This document shows, one piece after another, positions 20,554 through 31,760 of a stretch of DNA of 64,000 bases (position 1 is its first letter; each line of letters begins with the position of its first letter). Made by a program: the position numbers and the translations under genes. The notes beneath the pieces are model-generated. The model was not told the DNA's origin. It saw nothing but the letters and a program-made list of their open reading frames with translations, and ran no database searches. Origin of the DNA: Cymbomonas tetramitiformis (taxonomy: Eukaryota; Chlorophyta; Pyramimonadophyceae; Pyramimonadales; Pyramimonadaceae). The stretch lies in the NCBI GenBank assembly GCA_001247695.2, contig LGRX02035088.1, positions 38,342-102,341 of the forward strand, read 5' to 3'.

Positions 20554-22690
20554 AATTAATAGCCTTAGCACTGTGGAATGAATCAAAATCTCTTGCCTAG
20601 AAAACTTCATAAACAAATATTTGGTTTATATTGATTCAATTTGTATGATGGTATAGATTTGTGTATCATATGCTAGTACCCATTTCAGTTGCAAGTTGTT
20701 TTCTGGGAATTGAAGCATCCGAATACGCGCATTCGTAAACGTGTACCGTGCATGCTGCCCTAAATTGCACATGGATGTACCCATATTTGCATACTCATAT
20801 ATGGCATACTTGCATGTGAACAAAGATGCAACAAAAAAGTCTACCGTGGCTCGCCGAGTACGAAAGCATCACGCATAACTCGAAATGTATGCAATATTCT
20901 GTAATAAAACTTGCGGGACGACTTACGTGTTACGCTTGCGTGGCGCATTTCAGATGACGTGACAATAACTTTTAGACGACGATATTTGTATCGAAATGAA
21001 GGTTTTTAGACGACGATCGATATTCAATTATTCCCAATTTTTGGTTCGTTGGCGTTGGTTTGGCTGACGTCGTGTTCTCTCCATGCCATATAAACTTCGT
21101 CGAAGGAAGCGAGCGGGCGCTATTAACCGCAACCGTTCGTGCAGGCGAACTATTCGCGACGCTCAGTCGCAACCAACCACTGCCTATTTCAAATAAGCCG
21201 AGAACGCGCGTGATGTTGCGTTGCAGATGAGGAACCATACAGTACTATTTCAATGACATATCGATGATACCTGCAATGTGATTTTGCCTCTCGTGCCCGC
21301 CACCAATAATGCTGATAACATGTCCTCAATGCGTCTTAACGCTGCGAATACGCGAATCGACACGCGCTTGCCGCTCAAAAAACAGCGGACCAGACGGTTT
21401 AATTTTTTTCTGAAGCATAATTTGCGGTCGCGAGAGACGTATAAAATCGATAATTGACCAAAATCCAAATATTTTTTAAACGACGATTTTTTTAAAATGA
21501 ATTTTCAAAAATCCGTGCAAAAGGTCAGCTTATCTGAGTCGCGGATGTGGTCATATTATTATTGCTTGGGGCTTGTCGCGGGGCCCTTGGGGCTTGTCGC
21601 TAGGCCCTTTGACTACCTAGCTTGTTTTATCGGATTATCGCGTTTATGGGGGGAAACGATTATTTTGGGACGGAAAGCGATTTGTTTTCTACCGGGGGAT
21701 GGGGTTGGGGATGGGGGATGGGGGGGGTTCGAAATCAAAATCGAGAATAAAACTTTTAGGGAGCTCGCAAAATTTATTATATATTCTGAATCTATGCTAA
21801 AATAACCGCAGTAGGACTACTTCTATTCTAAACTGAACCCATTTATATTCTAAAATTGATAATATTTCGTGTAGAGAGAGACAAATATCATAGGTTTCCT
21901 TGCCAAGTTGGGTACCAAGCAAGGCCGGGTATCGAAGTTCTCCGGCCGCGTCGATAGTTTTCGATAAGTTTCGAATGAAAATATATCGATATGAATAAGT
22001 GCTCATCGTACGGGTCGATCGATGTGAATAGGTTCACTGTCCGACTAAATAAATGACAATACTTTTCAAAGGGAAATATTGATTGTCGATCGTTATGAAT
22101 ACGTATCGTTATAACAATAAGTGACCACTATTTTGCACTTATCAATATATCGACAAATAAATATCAGTACGTATGGCTGGGTCCATATCACAGAAACGCG
22201 GTAGTTCCGGCAGTTGGTGGGAGACTTACGATGAGATGTTCAGGGGGCAGAGGCAGTGTGCAGAAATTATACAACCATCACAAGATTTTCTCTTGAAAAT
22301 TTATAAATTAACTTTATAGTGGAGCGCCCCCTGAATTTTCGAAACACTTCGGACTTGACCGCGCTTCAAGTAAGCGGTGAAATAACCCCTTTGGGGCATT
22401 TTAAAGCAGCTCTAGCGCAGTATTTTATTTTATTTGGTAACAATATTTTGTTTCAGAATGTCCACGCCTTGTTGTGGGCCACTCTAGAAGAGTTTTACGC
22501 TAGCGCTTGGAACGCTCTTTGGCTTTGGGAAGTTTCGACGAGATGGTGCACTACGATCTTCTAACAGTTGATTTGTATTTTATTTCCGTTATATTGTATG
22601 GTAACATGACAATTTTCTAGCTACGCTTAATCATACGCGTTTGCACTCGAAGTTTCTCTTGTTCACAAATTCACAGATCGGCAGACCCTT
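20554..22690. other. No gene seen; AT-rich DNA with ATCGAT-like words
   Basis: 21950-22170 is rich in TATCGATA-type words like the interior of the 948-bp hAT-like element, but no paired ends with an 8-bp duplication were found. The 81-codon frame at 22319-22564 has no motif. Confidence 0.4.
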
Positions 22691-23204
22691 CGATAGCGGT
22701 AAACCTGCTATTCTGACGGCGGTTTGGACTTTACCGGCGTCTTCCTCGCGGAAATCTAGTAATCTACCCCATTTAAGTATTTTCATCACTTCATTTGGTT
22801 AACTTTGGAGGAGATGGGTGATCTCTTCGCAACCCTATCTTTTTGACGACAGTTCTTTTCAGTTTGCATTGCGAACGTGGCATTAGCTCAAACAGAGCGC
22901 CAAACTGCGGTTTGGAGGTCTCGGTTAAAACCCGGGATGCCACACAATAGAAGAGTGTTCAACGACACTCGTTTACTTACCTTTTCCTTTTTGAAAGATT
23001 CGCAGGTTTTCAGACCCTTCGATAGCGGGAAAACCGCTATTTTCACGACTATTTTGACTTCACGAGCGTTTTCCTCGGGGGGACTAAAACCCCGCACGGC
23101 CGACCCTTGGTGCGCGCAGGGCCCGAAAATAAGGGATTCGGCCCGTAGGGTCGATTCTAGGGGGGATGCAGGCCCCGAAAATCAGGGATTCTGCCGATTT
23201 CTCA
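22691..23204 (+). repeat. Degenerate duplicated segment related to R1/R2 surroundings
   Basis: 22690-22755 and 23005-23075 share CAGACCCTTCGATAGCGG and a following GCTATTNTNACG...TTGACTT(T/C)AC pattern, ending in a TTTTCCTCG word also seen in R1. It is a decayed two-copy repeat. Confidence 0.55.
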
Positions 23205-23535
23205 TTTCAGGAATATGGGTGAAAACCCCACGTATTTCGTATGTCCACCCCACGCGTGTGTTTTGCCCCGCACGTGGGGTGTTGTTCATGGGGATACCAA
23301 TTTCACCCCCACACTGGGGGGGAATATTAGATCCTCTTATGTCACCCCTCGCCCTGAGGTGCCACGTCAGCAGTCACCATCTTGCAGTTCTCCTCGATAA
23401 TAAAACACCTAAGGTATTTTACTATCTCACTCATCTTAGTCTTCGTGTGTATCTGCGAGTGTCCGACTGTTTTTGGAGTCCAACCTGGATATATATATAT
23501 ATATATTACATACATATTTCAGGTTCTCCATTAGG
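23205..23535 (+). repeat. Dispersed repeat family R2, divergent copy
   Basis: Matches 28253-28496 (ACCAATTTCACCCCCACAC, CACCCCTCGCCCTGAGGTGC, CATCTTGCAGTTCTCCTCGA, GTCCGACTGTTTTTGGAGTC, AT run, CAGGTTCTCCATTAG). The first 70 bp (GAAAACCCCACGTATTTCGT...) recur inverted at 30588-30655. Confidence 0.8.
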
Positions 23536-23599
23536 TTATGGGACCCTTACACGCTTATTTTTTACCTCGTTGAATCGTTGAAAAGATCGCTTCGCGCCC

Positions 23600-24260
23600 G
23601 GCGATTCTATCCGACGTTTTTCTTTTACCGACATTTTCTTTACCGACACTTCTGCCGACATTCTTACCGACACTTTTACCGACAACGGCCGCCTTGCCTT
23701 CGCACCGGTCACATCCGGCATGTCCGACATTTTTCTTTTACCGACATTTTCTTTACCGACACTTATGCCGGCATTTACCGACACTCTGGCCGGCAGCGCC
23801 TCTGCTGCCGGAAGATTGGCTTATCGCACGGCGTTTTTGACCTGACCGGCGTTTTCCCCGTCGGATTCTACCTCAATTAGACTTTTTCATCGCCCGATTT
23901 GCTTAATTTTACGAAAAGTTCTCTTTTCGTTTGTGGACCCTATCTATCCTTGGGTTTGCAGAATTCTGCACTCAGCGGTCAGCGGCCATGTCCACTGCGC
24001 GCCAGCGTGCGCGTATGGCCGGTGTGCGTTCAGCGTTGGCATCTATTCGACTACATCGACGACATTCTACCCTTGGCTTTGGTCTGGCGGTGTCTGGTGG
24101 TGCTTACGCACCAGACACCAAGCACGACTCCGACAATTTCAACATCAGCGAGAACGAGTGCCTTGATGGCTGCTATCCCATGGTCCTTGTGGGAGGACCA
24201 TAATCGATTATGGTCCTCCCACAAGGACCAATGTTGCAAGAATTTAATTGGGCATTGGTT
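23600..24260 (+). repeat. Dispersed repeat family R1, second copy with MSTAR ORF remnant and 50-bp palindrome
   Basis: 23620-23790 has degenerate CCGACATTTTTCTTTTACCG repeats. 23791-23895 matches 16102-16205. An ATG at 23988 begins MSTARQRARMAGVRSALASI and runs 72 codons to a stop near 24203, passing SGGAYAPDTKHDSDNF and ENECLDG. The corresponding part of the 16.5-kb copy shows PGGAHAPY, supporting a shared ancestral protein. Confidence 0.65.
24181..24230. repeat. Perfect 50-bp palindrome
   Basis: TGGTCCTTGTGGGAGGACCA followed by TAATC and then the exact complement with no spacer. Each 25-bp arm itself contains the smaller inverted repeat TGGTCC...GGACCA. Confidence 0.95.
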
Positions 24261-25011
24261 CGGATCTAGAAGGCGCGCCCAATGATTTTTAGTATCAATG
24301 GGACATATATTAATTACTTCGATGCTTGGTCCGGCCTGGATCCACCCAAGATATCCATGGCGTTCGCATTTGCGACAAGCACCCTCAACTTTTTCAGATT
24401 GCATTTTTTGAAAATTCAAAAAGGCACAAAAAGATACGATATCTTCAATATTTTTTGGGGAATAGTATGTGCAGGCTACACCTGCGTCCATGCGATCATA
24501 TCGATCGTATACAGTAAGTCGCGGTCTATAAGAAAAAGTAAAAATTTCGCTAGCGCTGGTCGCTTAATCTGACGGTCCCAGATTCTCGTCTCTAGCGTCG
24601 TGAATTTCTTATTGGAGGATGCCATATTTGTCACGCATAGCGTCGAGTTTTTCTTAATTTCGACATGAGATGACAGGTAGATTGGATCTCAGCGTTGATT
24701 TCTTATCTGCCGAGCCGGGTTGATACTTTATTCTCCACATTTGTAATTCGGCCACCCGTGGCATGCATGGTATGGCGGACGATTACTGCGGTGGATGAAC
24801 ACTGTTAAATGTCAAATAAGCCCTATATGATTGATAAATAAACCCTATATGTTTGGACTATATATACTAATTAGGTTGACGAATCCGTCTAGCGTCAGTT
24901 TTTTCTTAATCGGAGGATTTTCAAGACCTCTCCCATGGAAAATCTAGCGGGTGGTTTCTTACCTTTTTCTAACTTTTGGAGAGAAAACTAGCGGCTGGTT
25001 TCTTGTCACAG
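24261..25011. other. No gene seen
   Basis: An open 96-codon frame at 24282-24572 has no family signature. 24560-24950 contains loosely repeated TAGCGTC(G/A)...TTTTTCTTAAT words. Confidence 0.4.
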
Positions 25012-25695
25012 ATCAAAGGATATGTGCACACACACAATGTGCTAAAGATTATTATGAATTCAAACCCTAAGTTATTTACGCGTTATACCTAGGAAATATG
25101 GTTTGCCCCTCCGACATATGCACGCACACTCACATGCGTGTAAACTGCAATTTTGAATGTTGAGGTGTGCACCGTTGTCTACACATTGACGTTAGGTCAT
25201 ACTTTAGCTATATAACACTTCAGTTTGGTCGAGATAGCCCACTGCATGGTGTATAAGGGTGCTCAAAGTCGATGTACCCAAGCGATGTACCCAAGATTTT
25301 GCCCTTTAAAAAAATCGGAAAATCTGAAAATGGGCATCCAAACACGGTCCGCCTAACCTCACTATTAACCAAAGGGCGTCAGATGAGTGGTTAGGCACCT
25401 CACGGGAGGTGTTATGGACAACACATATTATGCATATGGTCATCGGATTGGTATTGAGACTCCGCGAGACGTATATGCGCAAGGCCTCTTGGGTACATCC
25501 CGATGTACCCAAGAGAGGGTAATGGACACCTAGAGCACGCATTACTGGATCAGCGCAGGCGGAGCCGTACTAGCTGGGTTGCAAAAGACCCCTTGAATCA
25601 TGTAGGTGTGTTCAATTAGGGTTTGCTGTGCTTGTGGTTTGGGATGCTGTTGTGGCACCTCACACCTTCGGGACGAGGTGGTGTCATGGGGATTT
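25012..25695 (+). repeat. Segmental duplication, copy 1 (uninterrupted)
   Basis: About 680 bp, near-identical to 27117-28258 except that the latter carries a 458-bp insertion plus the 3-bp duplication. The shared start is GATATGTGCACACACACAAT (copy 1 reads GGATATG) and the shared end is the R2 hairpin GGCACCTCACACCTTCGGGA. A few substitutions and small indels separate the copies. Confidence 0.9.
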
Positions 25696-25870
25696 ACCCC
25701 ATTTTACCCCTGTGTTACCATGAATCCGTGACTACCATACCAGGTCACCAGCCGCCATCCATGGGTAGTGGTTCCGTGAATTCGTCTCATCGAAACTTTA
25801 CTCAACATTTTCGTTGACGGGCCTGCGTGGCGGTGCCATACCCATTTAAAAATGTCGGAATCGGACATTT

Positions 25871-25999
25871 GGGGCAGTGCGCAAAAGTGTGTGTATAGAT
25901 AATGTCCTCGTGGGGGCAGTGCGCAAAAGTGTGTGTAGAGAGAATGGCCTCGTGGGGGCAGTGTGCAAAAGTGTGTGTAGAGAGAATGGCCTCGTGGGC
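25871..25999. repeat. 42-bp tandem repeat, three copies
   Basis: Copies begin at 25872, 25914 and 25956 with GGGCAGTGCGCAAAAGTGTG. The second and third are almost identical. Confidence 0.9.
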
Positions 26000-26109
26000 A
26001 AGGTTTTGAGAGTCCCTCGCACGTCGGTATTACCACGGTATTACCCAGTAAAGTATTACCGGTAATTTTACCGGTATTACCAAGGCAGAAAATCCTTTAC
26101 CCGGTAAAA

Positions 26110-26540
26110 TGCCAGCCTTACGAGAACGAGTGCCTTGACTCCGACGGTCTCGCCTATCCGCATTTTCCGCTTTCGCCCGGAGCATCTCGTGGCTTTCGTC
26201 TGGTGGCATCTGGTGGTGCTATCGACGTTGCTCACAACCGCCTCGGCCCCATCCATCGTCGCTTTTTCAGAGAGCAGACAGTTCATCGCGCGCACTCCCC
26301 GCATTTTTCGCCTTCGGCCTTCTCGCCCTCCCCACACCGACGTATCCTCTTCGGTGGTGCTAGGCCGCTTCCAGTTTTGCCCTCGCGAGGGCATTGGATG
26401 ACCGTTTCTCCTTTTGAGTGGTGCTTGACCTCTTTTGTCATCAAGGACACCGCCGCCACCTGCAGCCTGCTCGTGAAAATTAGCAGCCTACCCCGCGGGA
26501 TGGAGTAGTTGATCCCCGCGGCACACGCATGGGCATAAGC
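26110..26540 (+). repeat. Dispersed repeat family R1, partial decayed copy
   Basis: It starts with GAGAACGAGTGCCTTGA, as at 24150. It includes FIARTPRIF (about 26279-26305), parallel to FVARTHRIL near 16795, and a downstream segment paralleling the GGGCATTGG(T/A)TGA word at 16890. Frames are interrupted. Confidence 0.5.
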
Positions 26541-27116
26541 CCCTATGTCCATTACCCTTCGGTACACAGGGATGTACCCAAGGGGTCTTGGGTACATCGC
26601 GATGTGCCCAAGGTTTTTTTTTGCATATTTAAGACACTAGATTAGAATAATCACGTTTGAGCTGGGACCGTTATATATCGATCCCGACTTGAGGCTGGAC
26701 ACGGCGATATGTCACATGCATGGTGAAGATACCGCAATATATCACTATAAGCGCGGGAAAACATCTTACAAGCCAGCTTAAAAAAAAAAGACATCTGATT
26801 TTCAAAGTGTTTTAACCCGTGTTGTTGAAGTTGGGTTTTCGGTGCATCTTGAGTCTCCCGGACGTCTCCAACAGGGCGTATCTTTTGCTGTTGGTCACTT
26901 ATCGGTGTTTTCTTGGACGGAGGCCCCCCGACTTCGCCCCCGCCCGACTGGCCAAGTCGGAAATAATATTCGCCTCTCGGGTTCGTATGCCCGTAGACAC
27001 TTCCGCGAGGGCCATGTCGTCAGCTCGTGAACAAGTCGGCGCTCTCCTCGTAAAGTAGCATGCATTTCCATAGCGATGAATGGAAATTTACCTTTAAAAG
27101 ACATTTTGATAGACTA
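26541..27116. other. No gene seen
   Basis: Contains repeated GGGTACATC(G/C)CGATGT(A/G)CCCAAG words, as at 25490 and 28060. The 79-codon frame at 26819-27058 has no motif. Confidence 0.35.
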
Positions 27117-28258
27117 TCAAAAGATATGTGCACACACACAATGTGCTAAAGATTATTATGAATTCAAATCCTAAGTTATTTACGCGTTATACCTAGGAAA
27201 TATGGTTTGCCCCTCCGACATATGCACGCACACTCACATGCGTGTAAACTGCAATTTTGAATGTTGAGGTGTGCACCGTTGTCTACACATTGACGTTAGG
27301 TCATACTTTAGCTATATAACACTTCAGTTTGGTCGAGATAGCCCACTGCATGGTGTATAAGGGTGCTCAAAGTCGATGTACCCAAACGATGTAGCCAAGA
27401 TTTTGCCCTTTAAAAAAATCGGAAAATCTGAAAATGGGCATCCAAACACGGTCCGCCTAACCTCACTATTAACCAAAGGGCGTCAGATGAGTGGTTAGGC
27501 ACCTCACGGGAGGTGTTATGGACAACACATATTATCTCTATGACGGTTAGCCCCCACACGGGTGTGGGCAGGTCGGTACCACCGAGTTCACTGCTTGTGG
27601 CGGGCTCTAGCGCGACGTAGATGGCAAGGGGCAGGTGCCCACTTGCGAAGGACATAAGGTGGGAGGTGTGGAGTGAATTTGGGAGCAAGGGCTTGCCCTG
27701 TGCCGCCCTAATTTTAGTGCAAAATGGTGTTATATAAGGTTGTCGAAAGTGGTCCCGTAGGGGGGGGCTGGGGCTGATTGGTTGAGGTGACTAATCTGGC
27801 CGCATAGGCCGAATCACTTCGATTCAAGCGGCGTGTAAAGCATCCCAAGATGATAGAGGGTTGCCGAAATAAAGTATTTGGGGTGGTTGTTGAGGGGGGG
27901 CAAGGTGAGAGCTTAAATTCGAGGGCACATCTGAGGGCCTCGGTGTCACGCGTGAATGGTACCAAGGCTGCCAAAAACCCGAACGTCGTAGAGTATGCAT
28001 ATGGTCATCGGATTGGTATTGAGACTCCACGAGACGTATATGCGCAAGGTCCTCTTGCTTGGGTACATCCCGATGTACCCAAGAGAGGGTAATGGACACC
28101 TAGAGCACGCATTACCGGATCAGCGCAGGCGGAGCCGTACTTCGGGTGCAAAAGATCCCTTGAATCATGTAGGTGTGTTCAATTAGGGTTTGCCGTGCTT
28201 GTGGTTTGGGATGCGTTGTGGCACCTCACACCTTCGGGATGAGGTGGTGTCATGGGGA
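27117..28258 (+). repeat. Segmental duplication, copy 2 (interrupted by a 458-bp insertion)
   Basis: 27117-27535 matches 25012-25434 and 27994-28258 matches 25432-25695. Continuity of the other copy shows the duplication came before the insertion. Confidence 0.9.
27536..27993. mobile_element. 458-bp insertion with short inverted ends and 3-bp (TAT) target duplication
   Basis: The ends are CTCTATGACG and the complement of CTCTACGACG (9 of 10 bases). TAT lies on both sides (27533-27535, 27994-27996), while the empty site in copy 1 has a single TAT (CACATATTATGCATATGG). A 3-bp target is used by PIF/Harbinger and CACTA elements; the terminal bases match neither well. No transposase is encoded, so it is non-autonomous. 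Confidence 0.82.
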
Positions 28259-28496
28259 TACCAATTTCACCCCCACACCGGGGGGTATTGGATCCTCTTA
28301 TGTCACCCCTCGCCCTAAGGTGCCACGTCAGCAGTCACCATCTTGCAGTTCTCCTCGATAATAAAACACCTACGTTATTTTATTATCTCATCTTAGTCTT
28401 CGTGTGTATCTGCGAGTGTCCGACTGTTTTTGGAGTCCAACCTGGATATATATATTACATACATATTTCAGGTTCCCCATTAGTTGTAGCGTACTG
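28140..28496 (+). repeat. Dispersed repeat family R2, copy ending in AT microsatellite
   Basis: Contains the GGCACCTCACACCTTCGGGA hairpin, the CACCCCCACACCGGGGGG hairpin and the same downstream blocks as 23290-23535, ending in CATACATATTTCAGGTTCCC. Confidence 0.85.
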
Positions 28497-28651
28497 TGAT
28501 ACAAATCACATCCGATGCGCATCGATCGGTTCATGACTGGTCGATTGGTACATTGCACGATGACTTGACACAACCATTCTACTTATAATCAGAAACGAAT
28601 TATTTTAGCCGTGTTCATTTTTGAACAATTTATTTGTAACCATGCGGATTC

Positions 28652-29030
28652 GGAAAACATTTTTTCAACGTTCGTAACGCACATAGATATCTTTTTTAGA
28701 CTCCTAGGAATTGTTTGAGCTCTTGATTGAGCCGATCCGTGGCCGCATCAGCTCAGTTTGCAGTCGCGACTGCGAGCTAAGCTGATATGCCCTTATCACT
28801 TTCATGCACAACGGATGAAAACTCAAACAGCGGAGGGGTTCTCGTGCGTTCTAGCGCACGAGACTTGGCACAAATATTGCTAACCGCAAGATTGGTGCAC
28901 CCTCAAACGCACAACCTCTGATGTAAGCTATGCGCAAAACGCGCGTGCTGCACATCAAGAGCACAAACAATTCCTAGGAGTCTAAAAATATATATCTATG
29001 TGCGTTACGGACGTTGAAAAAATGTTTCCC
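28652..29030. mobile_element. 379-bp element with about 77-bp inverted ends
   Basis: The left arm GGAAAACATTTTTTCAACGT...GCTCTTGAT (28652-28728) pairs with the complement of the right arm ending TTTCCC at 29030, with a few mismatches and one indel. Two smaller hairpins lie inside (GCAGTCGCGACTGC near 28762 and CTCGTGCG...CGCACGAG near 28842). Long terminal arms resemble Mutator-like or foldback elements. No convincing target duplication was found. Confidence 0.75.
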
Positions 29031-30004
29031 TACTCTTATTTACTCGCAAACAGTGTGGGATATACGTGCAGTGAAGCCTTAAGCGGGTTTCACATACTTA
29101 AAGGCGCTTCCTAAAGCACACTGCGTCCGCCGGATCGAAAAACGGACGGCGCTAGGCGATTTGCTCGCTCCTGCGGCATTCGTCGTGCACAGATTGTGCA
29201 TCATCTTCGCTCGGACAGAAGCCCGTCGAAGATGAAGTGTCACAGTCGCACCGAACCGAATGGAACTGACTGCTTCGCCCCGGATTGTTCATATTTGATC
29301 GTTGATCGTAAGGAATATGCCTCCCAGCAAGATACATGCTGCAATCGGTGGTGCAGATGCATCAGTAATACAGGCTGACCCACTAAAACTACTACATCGG
29401 AAATCGGGTATTATCTCATCATGGCGTTAAGCCACCATGAAATTTGCCCATAAGCTGCATGCGCAGCTCGAGTAGATATATCGACATGAAATGGTTCCCG
29501 ACAGGGAACCGACTTTGGGAGCGCGACGGAGCGATGGGGCGAGGGGTAGAAATTATTTTCCCCAAAATCGCCCCCTCCGACACCATACATATAATGGACA
29601 GCCCCGTCTGCCACCCTTAATTTCTTTGTTGGATTGTCGGTGCCCGATTTGGGTGCCACTAGTGACTAGGGATACAACGTAATTATGTCTGATTTAATGC
29701 ATGCTCCCCGAATTAATGATGAATTAATGCAGGTTTGCGTTACACGTGTTGACGTGTGCGTGGGGGTGACACTTTTACAAAATTGTGTGTGGGCTAGACC
29801 GCGCGCTTCTAGGCATATTTCAGGGTTGCGTGTGCAATGTCTTTGGGTGTTGTCAACATGCATGCAACAAACTTTCGATAAAGTCCTATGGGCAGCAGAA
29901 TACGCGCCGTGACCCTAGTACGCGTAACACGACTCGTGCGTGAAATACATAAAAAGTTTCGCGTTTCCGTGTGGTGATGCACGTTTGTGTGTGTGTGTGG
30001 GGGT
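29031..30004. other. No gene seen
   Basis: Short open frames without motifs. Confidence 0.4.
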
Positions 30005-30571
30005 GGGGGGCTTGATCGGAATTATGGTGGGGAAATTATAACTATGGTTGGGCCCTGTACCCTTCCACAAAGTGTCATTAGCATCACACCCTGCAGCTTG
30101 ATGCAATGCTAAAGTGACTCGCGTACACCGAAAACGTGCAGTAGTTTTAACGGGCCAACCTGTATGGGGCGGATCGAGTTTGGCGGTAATTCCTTGTGCC
30201 AACTCAAAGAATTTTCAAGAAATAATGAACCAGCGAGATGTCATAACGGTATTTCAAATACAAACACGAAATGATCGATCACAGATGGGGGGCTTGATCG
30301 GAATTATGGTGGGGCAATTATAACGATGGCTGGGCCCCGTGTACCCTTCCACAAAGTGCCATTAGCATCACACCCTGCAGCTTGATGCAATGCTAAAGTG
30401 ACTCGCGTACACCGAAAACGTGCAGTAGTTTTAATGGGCCAACCTGTATGGGGCGGATCGAGTTTGGCGGTAATTCCTTGTGCCAACTCAAAGAATTTTC
30501 AAGAAACAATGAACCAGCGAGATGTCATAACGGTATTTCAAATACAAACACGAAATGATCGATCACAGATG
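30005..30571. repeat. 282-bp tandem duplication, two copies
   Basis: 30005-30286 and 30287-30571 are nearly identical (GGGGGCTTGATCGGAATTAT to CGATCACAGATG), with only a few substitutions and small indels. The high identity suggests a recent event. Confidence 0.93.
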
Positions 30572-30587
30572 CGATATTACATAGTAC

Positions 30588-30655
30588 GGTACCCCACGTG
30601 TGGGGCAAAACACACGCGTGGGGTGGACACACAAAATACGTGGGGTTTTCACGGT
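30588..30655 (-). repeat. Inverted fragment of the R2-flanking sequence at 23215-23285
   Basis: The complement of this stretch reads GAAAACCCCACGTATTTTGT and continues with CCACCCCACGCGTGTGTTTT, as at 23220. It lies 17 bp after the tandem duplication. Confidence 0.8.
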
Positions 30656-31760
30656 GACACCCCATTCTTTTTAGAATGTCTTTATTGTAAACACACACCC
30701 GACTCGGTCGAAAATCCGACAGGAAACCTGTCGGTTGTGAGTTCAATCCCCAACGTCCTGACTTAATTTGTGTTTCTTGTGCTTCAGGAATTTGGCGATT
30801 GCGTCAGGAATATGGCGAACGCGTTGCGAAACTCGCCCTTCGTTGGGTTCGGCAGTTAACCTTGTACACTGCAAGTTTAGTAGTTTAGATTTTCGGTTCG
30901 TGATTCCTTGGATAGAAAGCTATAAGCTTGCCATAGAAAATAACATTATTCTTGTGTCACGATTTTTAAGTGTGCGTTATTTGTTACGCATGCCTTTTCG
31001 AATTGCTCGATTGTTGTTTCCTGTGGGCTTGGTGTAAGTGCCAAGCAGTGGAATTACATAGCTTAGCATCCTGCAAGTCGAACCGTCTTACATGTTTGTA
31101 CTTTTTTATTGCATACGTGCGGTACTATTAGTGTTTGTATATTATGTACAATATTTGTATATTATGTCGCTTTCGCGGTACTATTCGTGTGTGTTCCTCT
31201 AGATGTCGGAATTTCCTGTAAACATTTGCGACAAATCTGAGTGAGAATATCGTGGTTGTTGCAGCTGCGACAACCATGCCAATCTCACTCATTTCTGTCG
31301 AACACCAAAAGATGAGTTTTGTCGCGCGATGTGGCATGAAACAAATCCTTGCAACAAATATTTTGCGCTACCTCATATTGCTTTGGCCTCAAACTGTGCT
31401 AAGATAATATTCCATCTTGATAGCGTATGGTTTAATCCCCTGTAAGGATTCGATGGAATTTCAAACAGGAATATTTACACTTCTTTAAAAGTCTTGCCTC
31501 GCATTTAAACAATAAGGGATTTCATTGTGGGCATGCGCCCACATTGGCAATTTCCACAACTAGGTATCAACCTACTCCCATGTCCGAGTCCCTCACTCTG
31601 AGCTCGTCGGCGAGGCGAGCAAGGACCCATCTGTCTTCAACAGAATATCCTGGATGCTCGGGTTACAAGTCGAGGCCTTTGGCTTGTCACACTGCGCTTA
31701 CAGAGACCGATCATTTTGTGCACGCGCACGGCGGCGGGCGGAGAGGGGAGTTTCGTTTAT
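30656..31760. other. No gene seen; contains a hairpin at 31215-31292
   Basis: 31222-31275 folds as GAGTGAGAATATC...GCAGCTGC...CTCACTC with interior mismatches. 30730-30760 has a GAGTTCAATCCCC word resembling a tRNA T-arm, but no tRNA fold surrounds it. Confidence 0.45.

Noticed and set aside
21950..22170. Second copy of the ATCGAT-rich hAT-like element
   Set aside because: Similar words, but no inverted ends or 8-bp duplication found.
30730..30760. tRNA T-arm-like GAGTTCAATCCCC
   Set aside because: No D arm, anticodon arm or acceptor stem around it.
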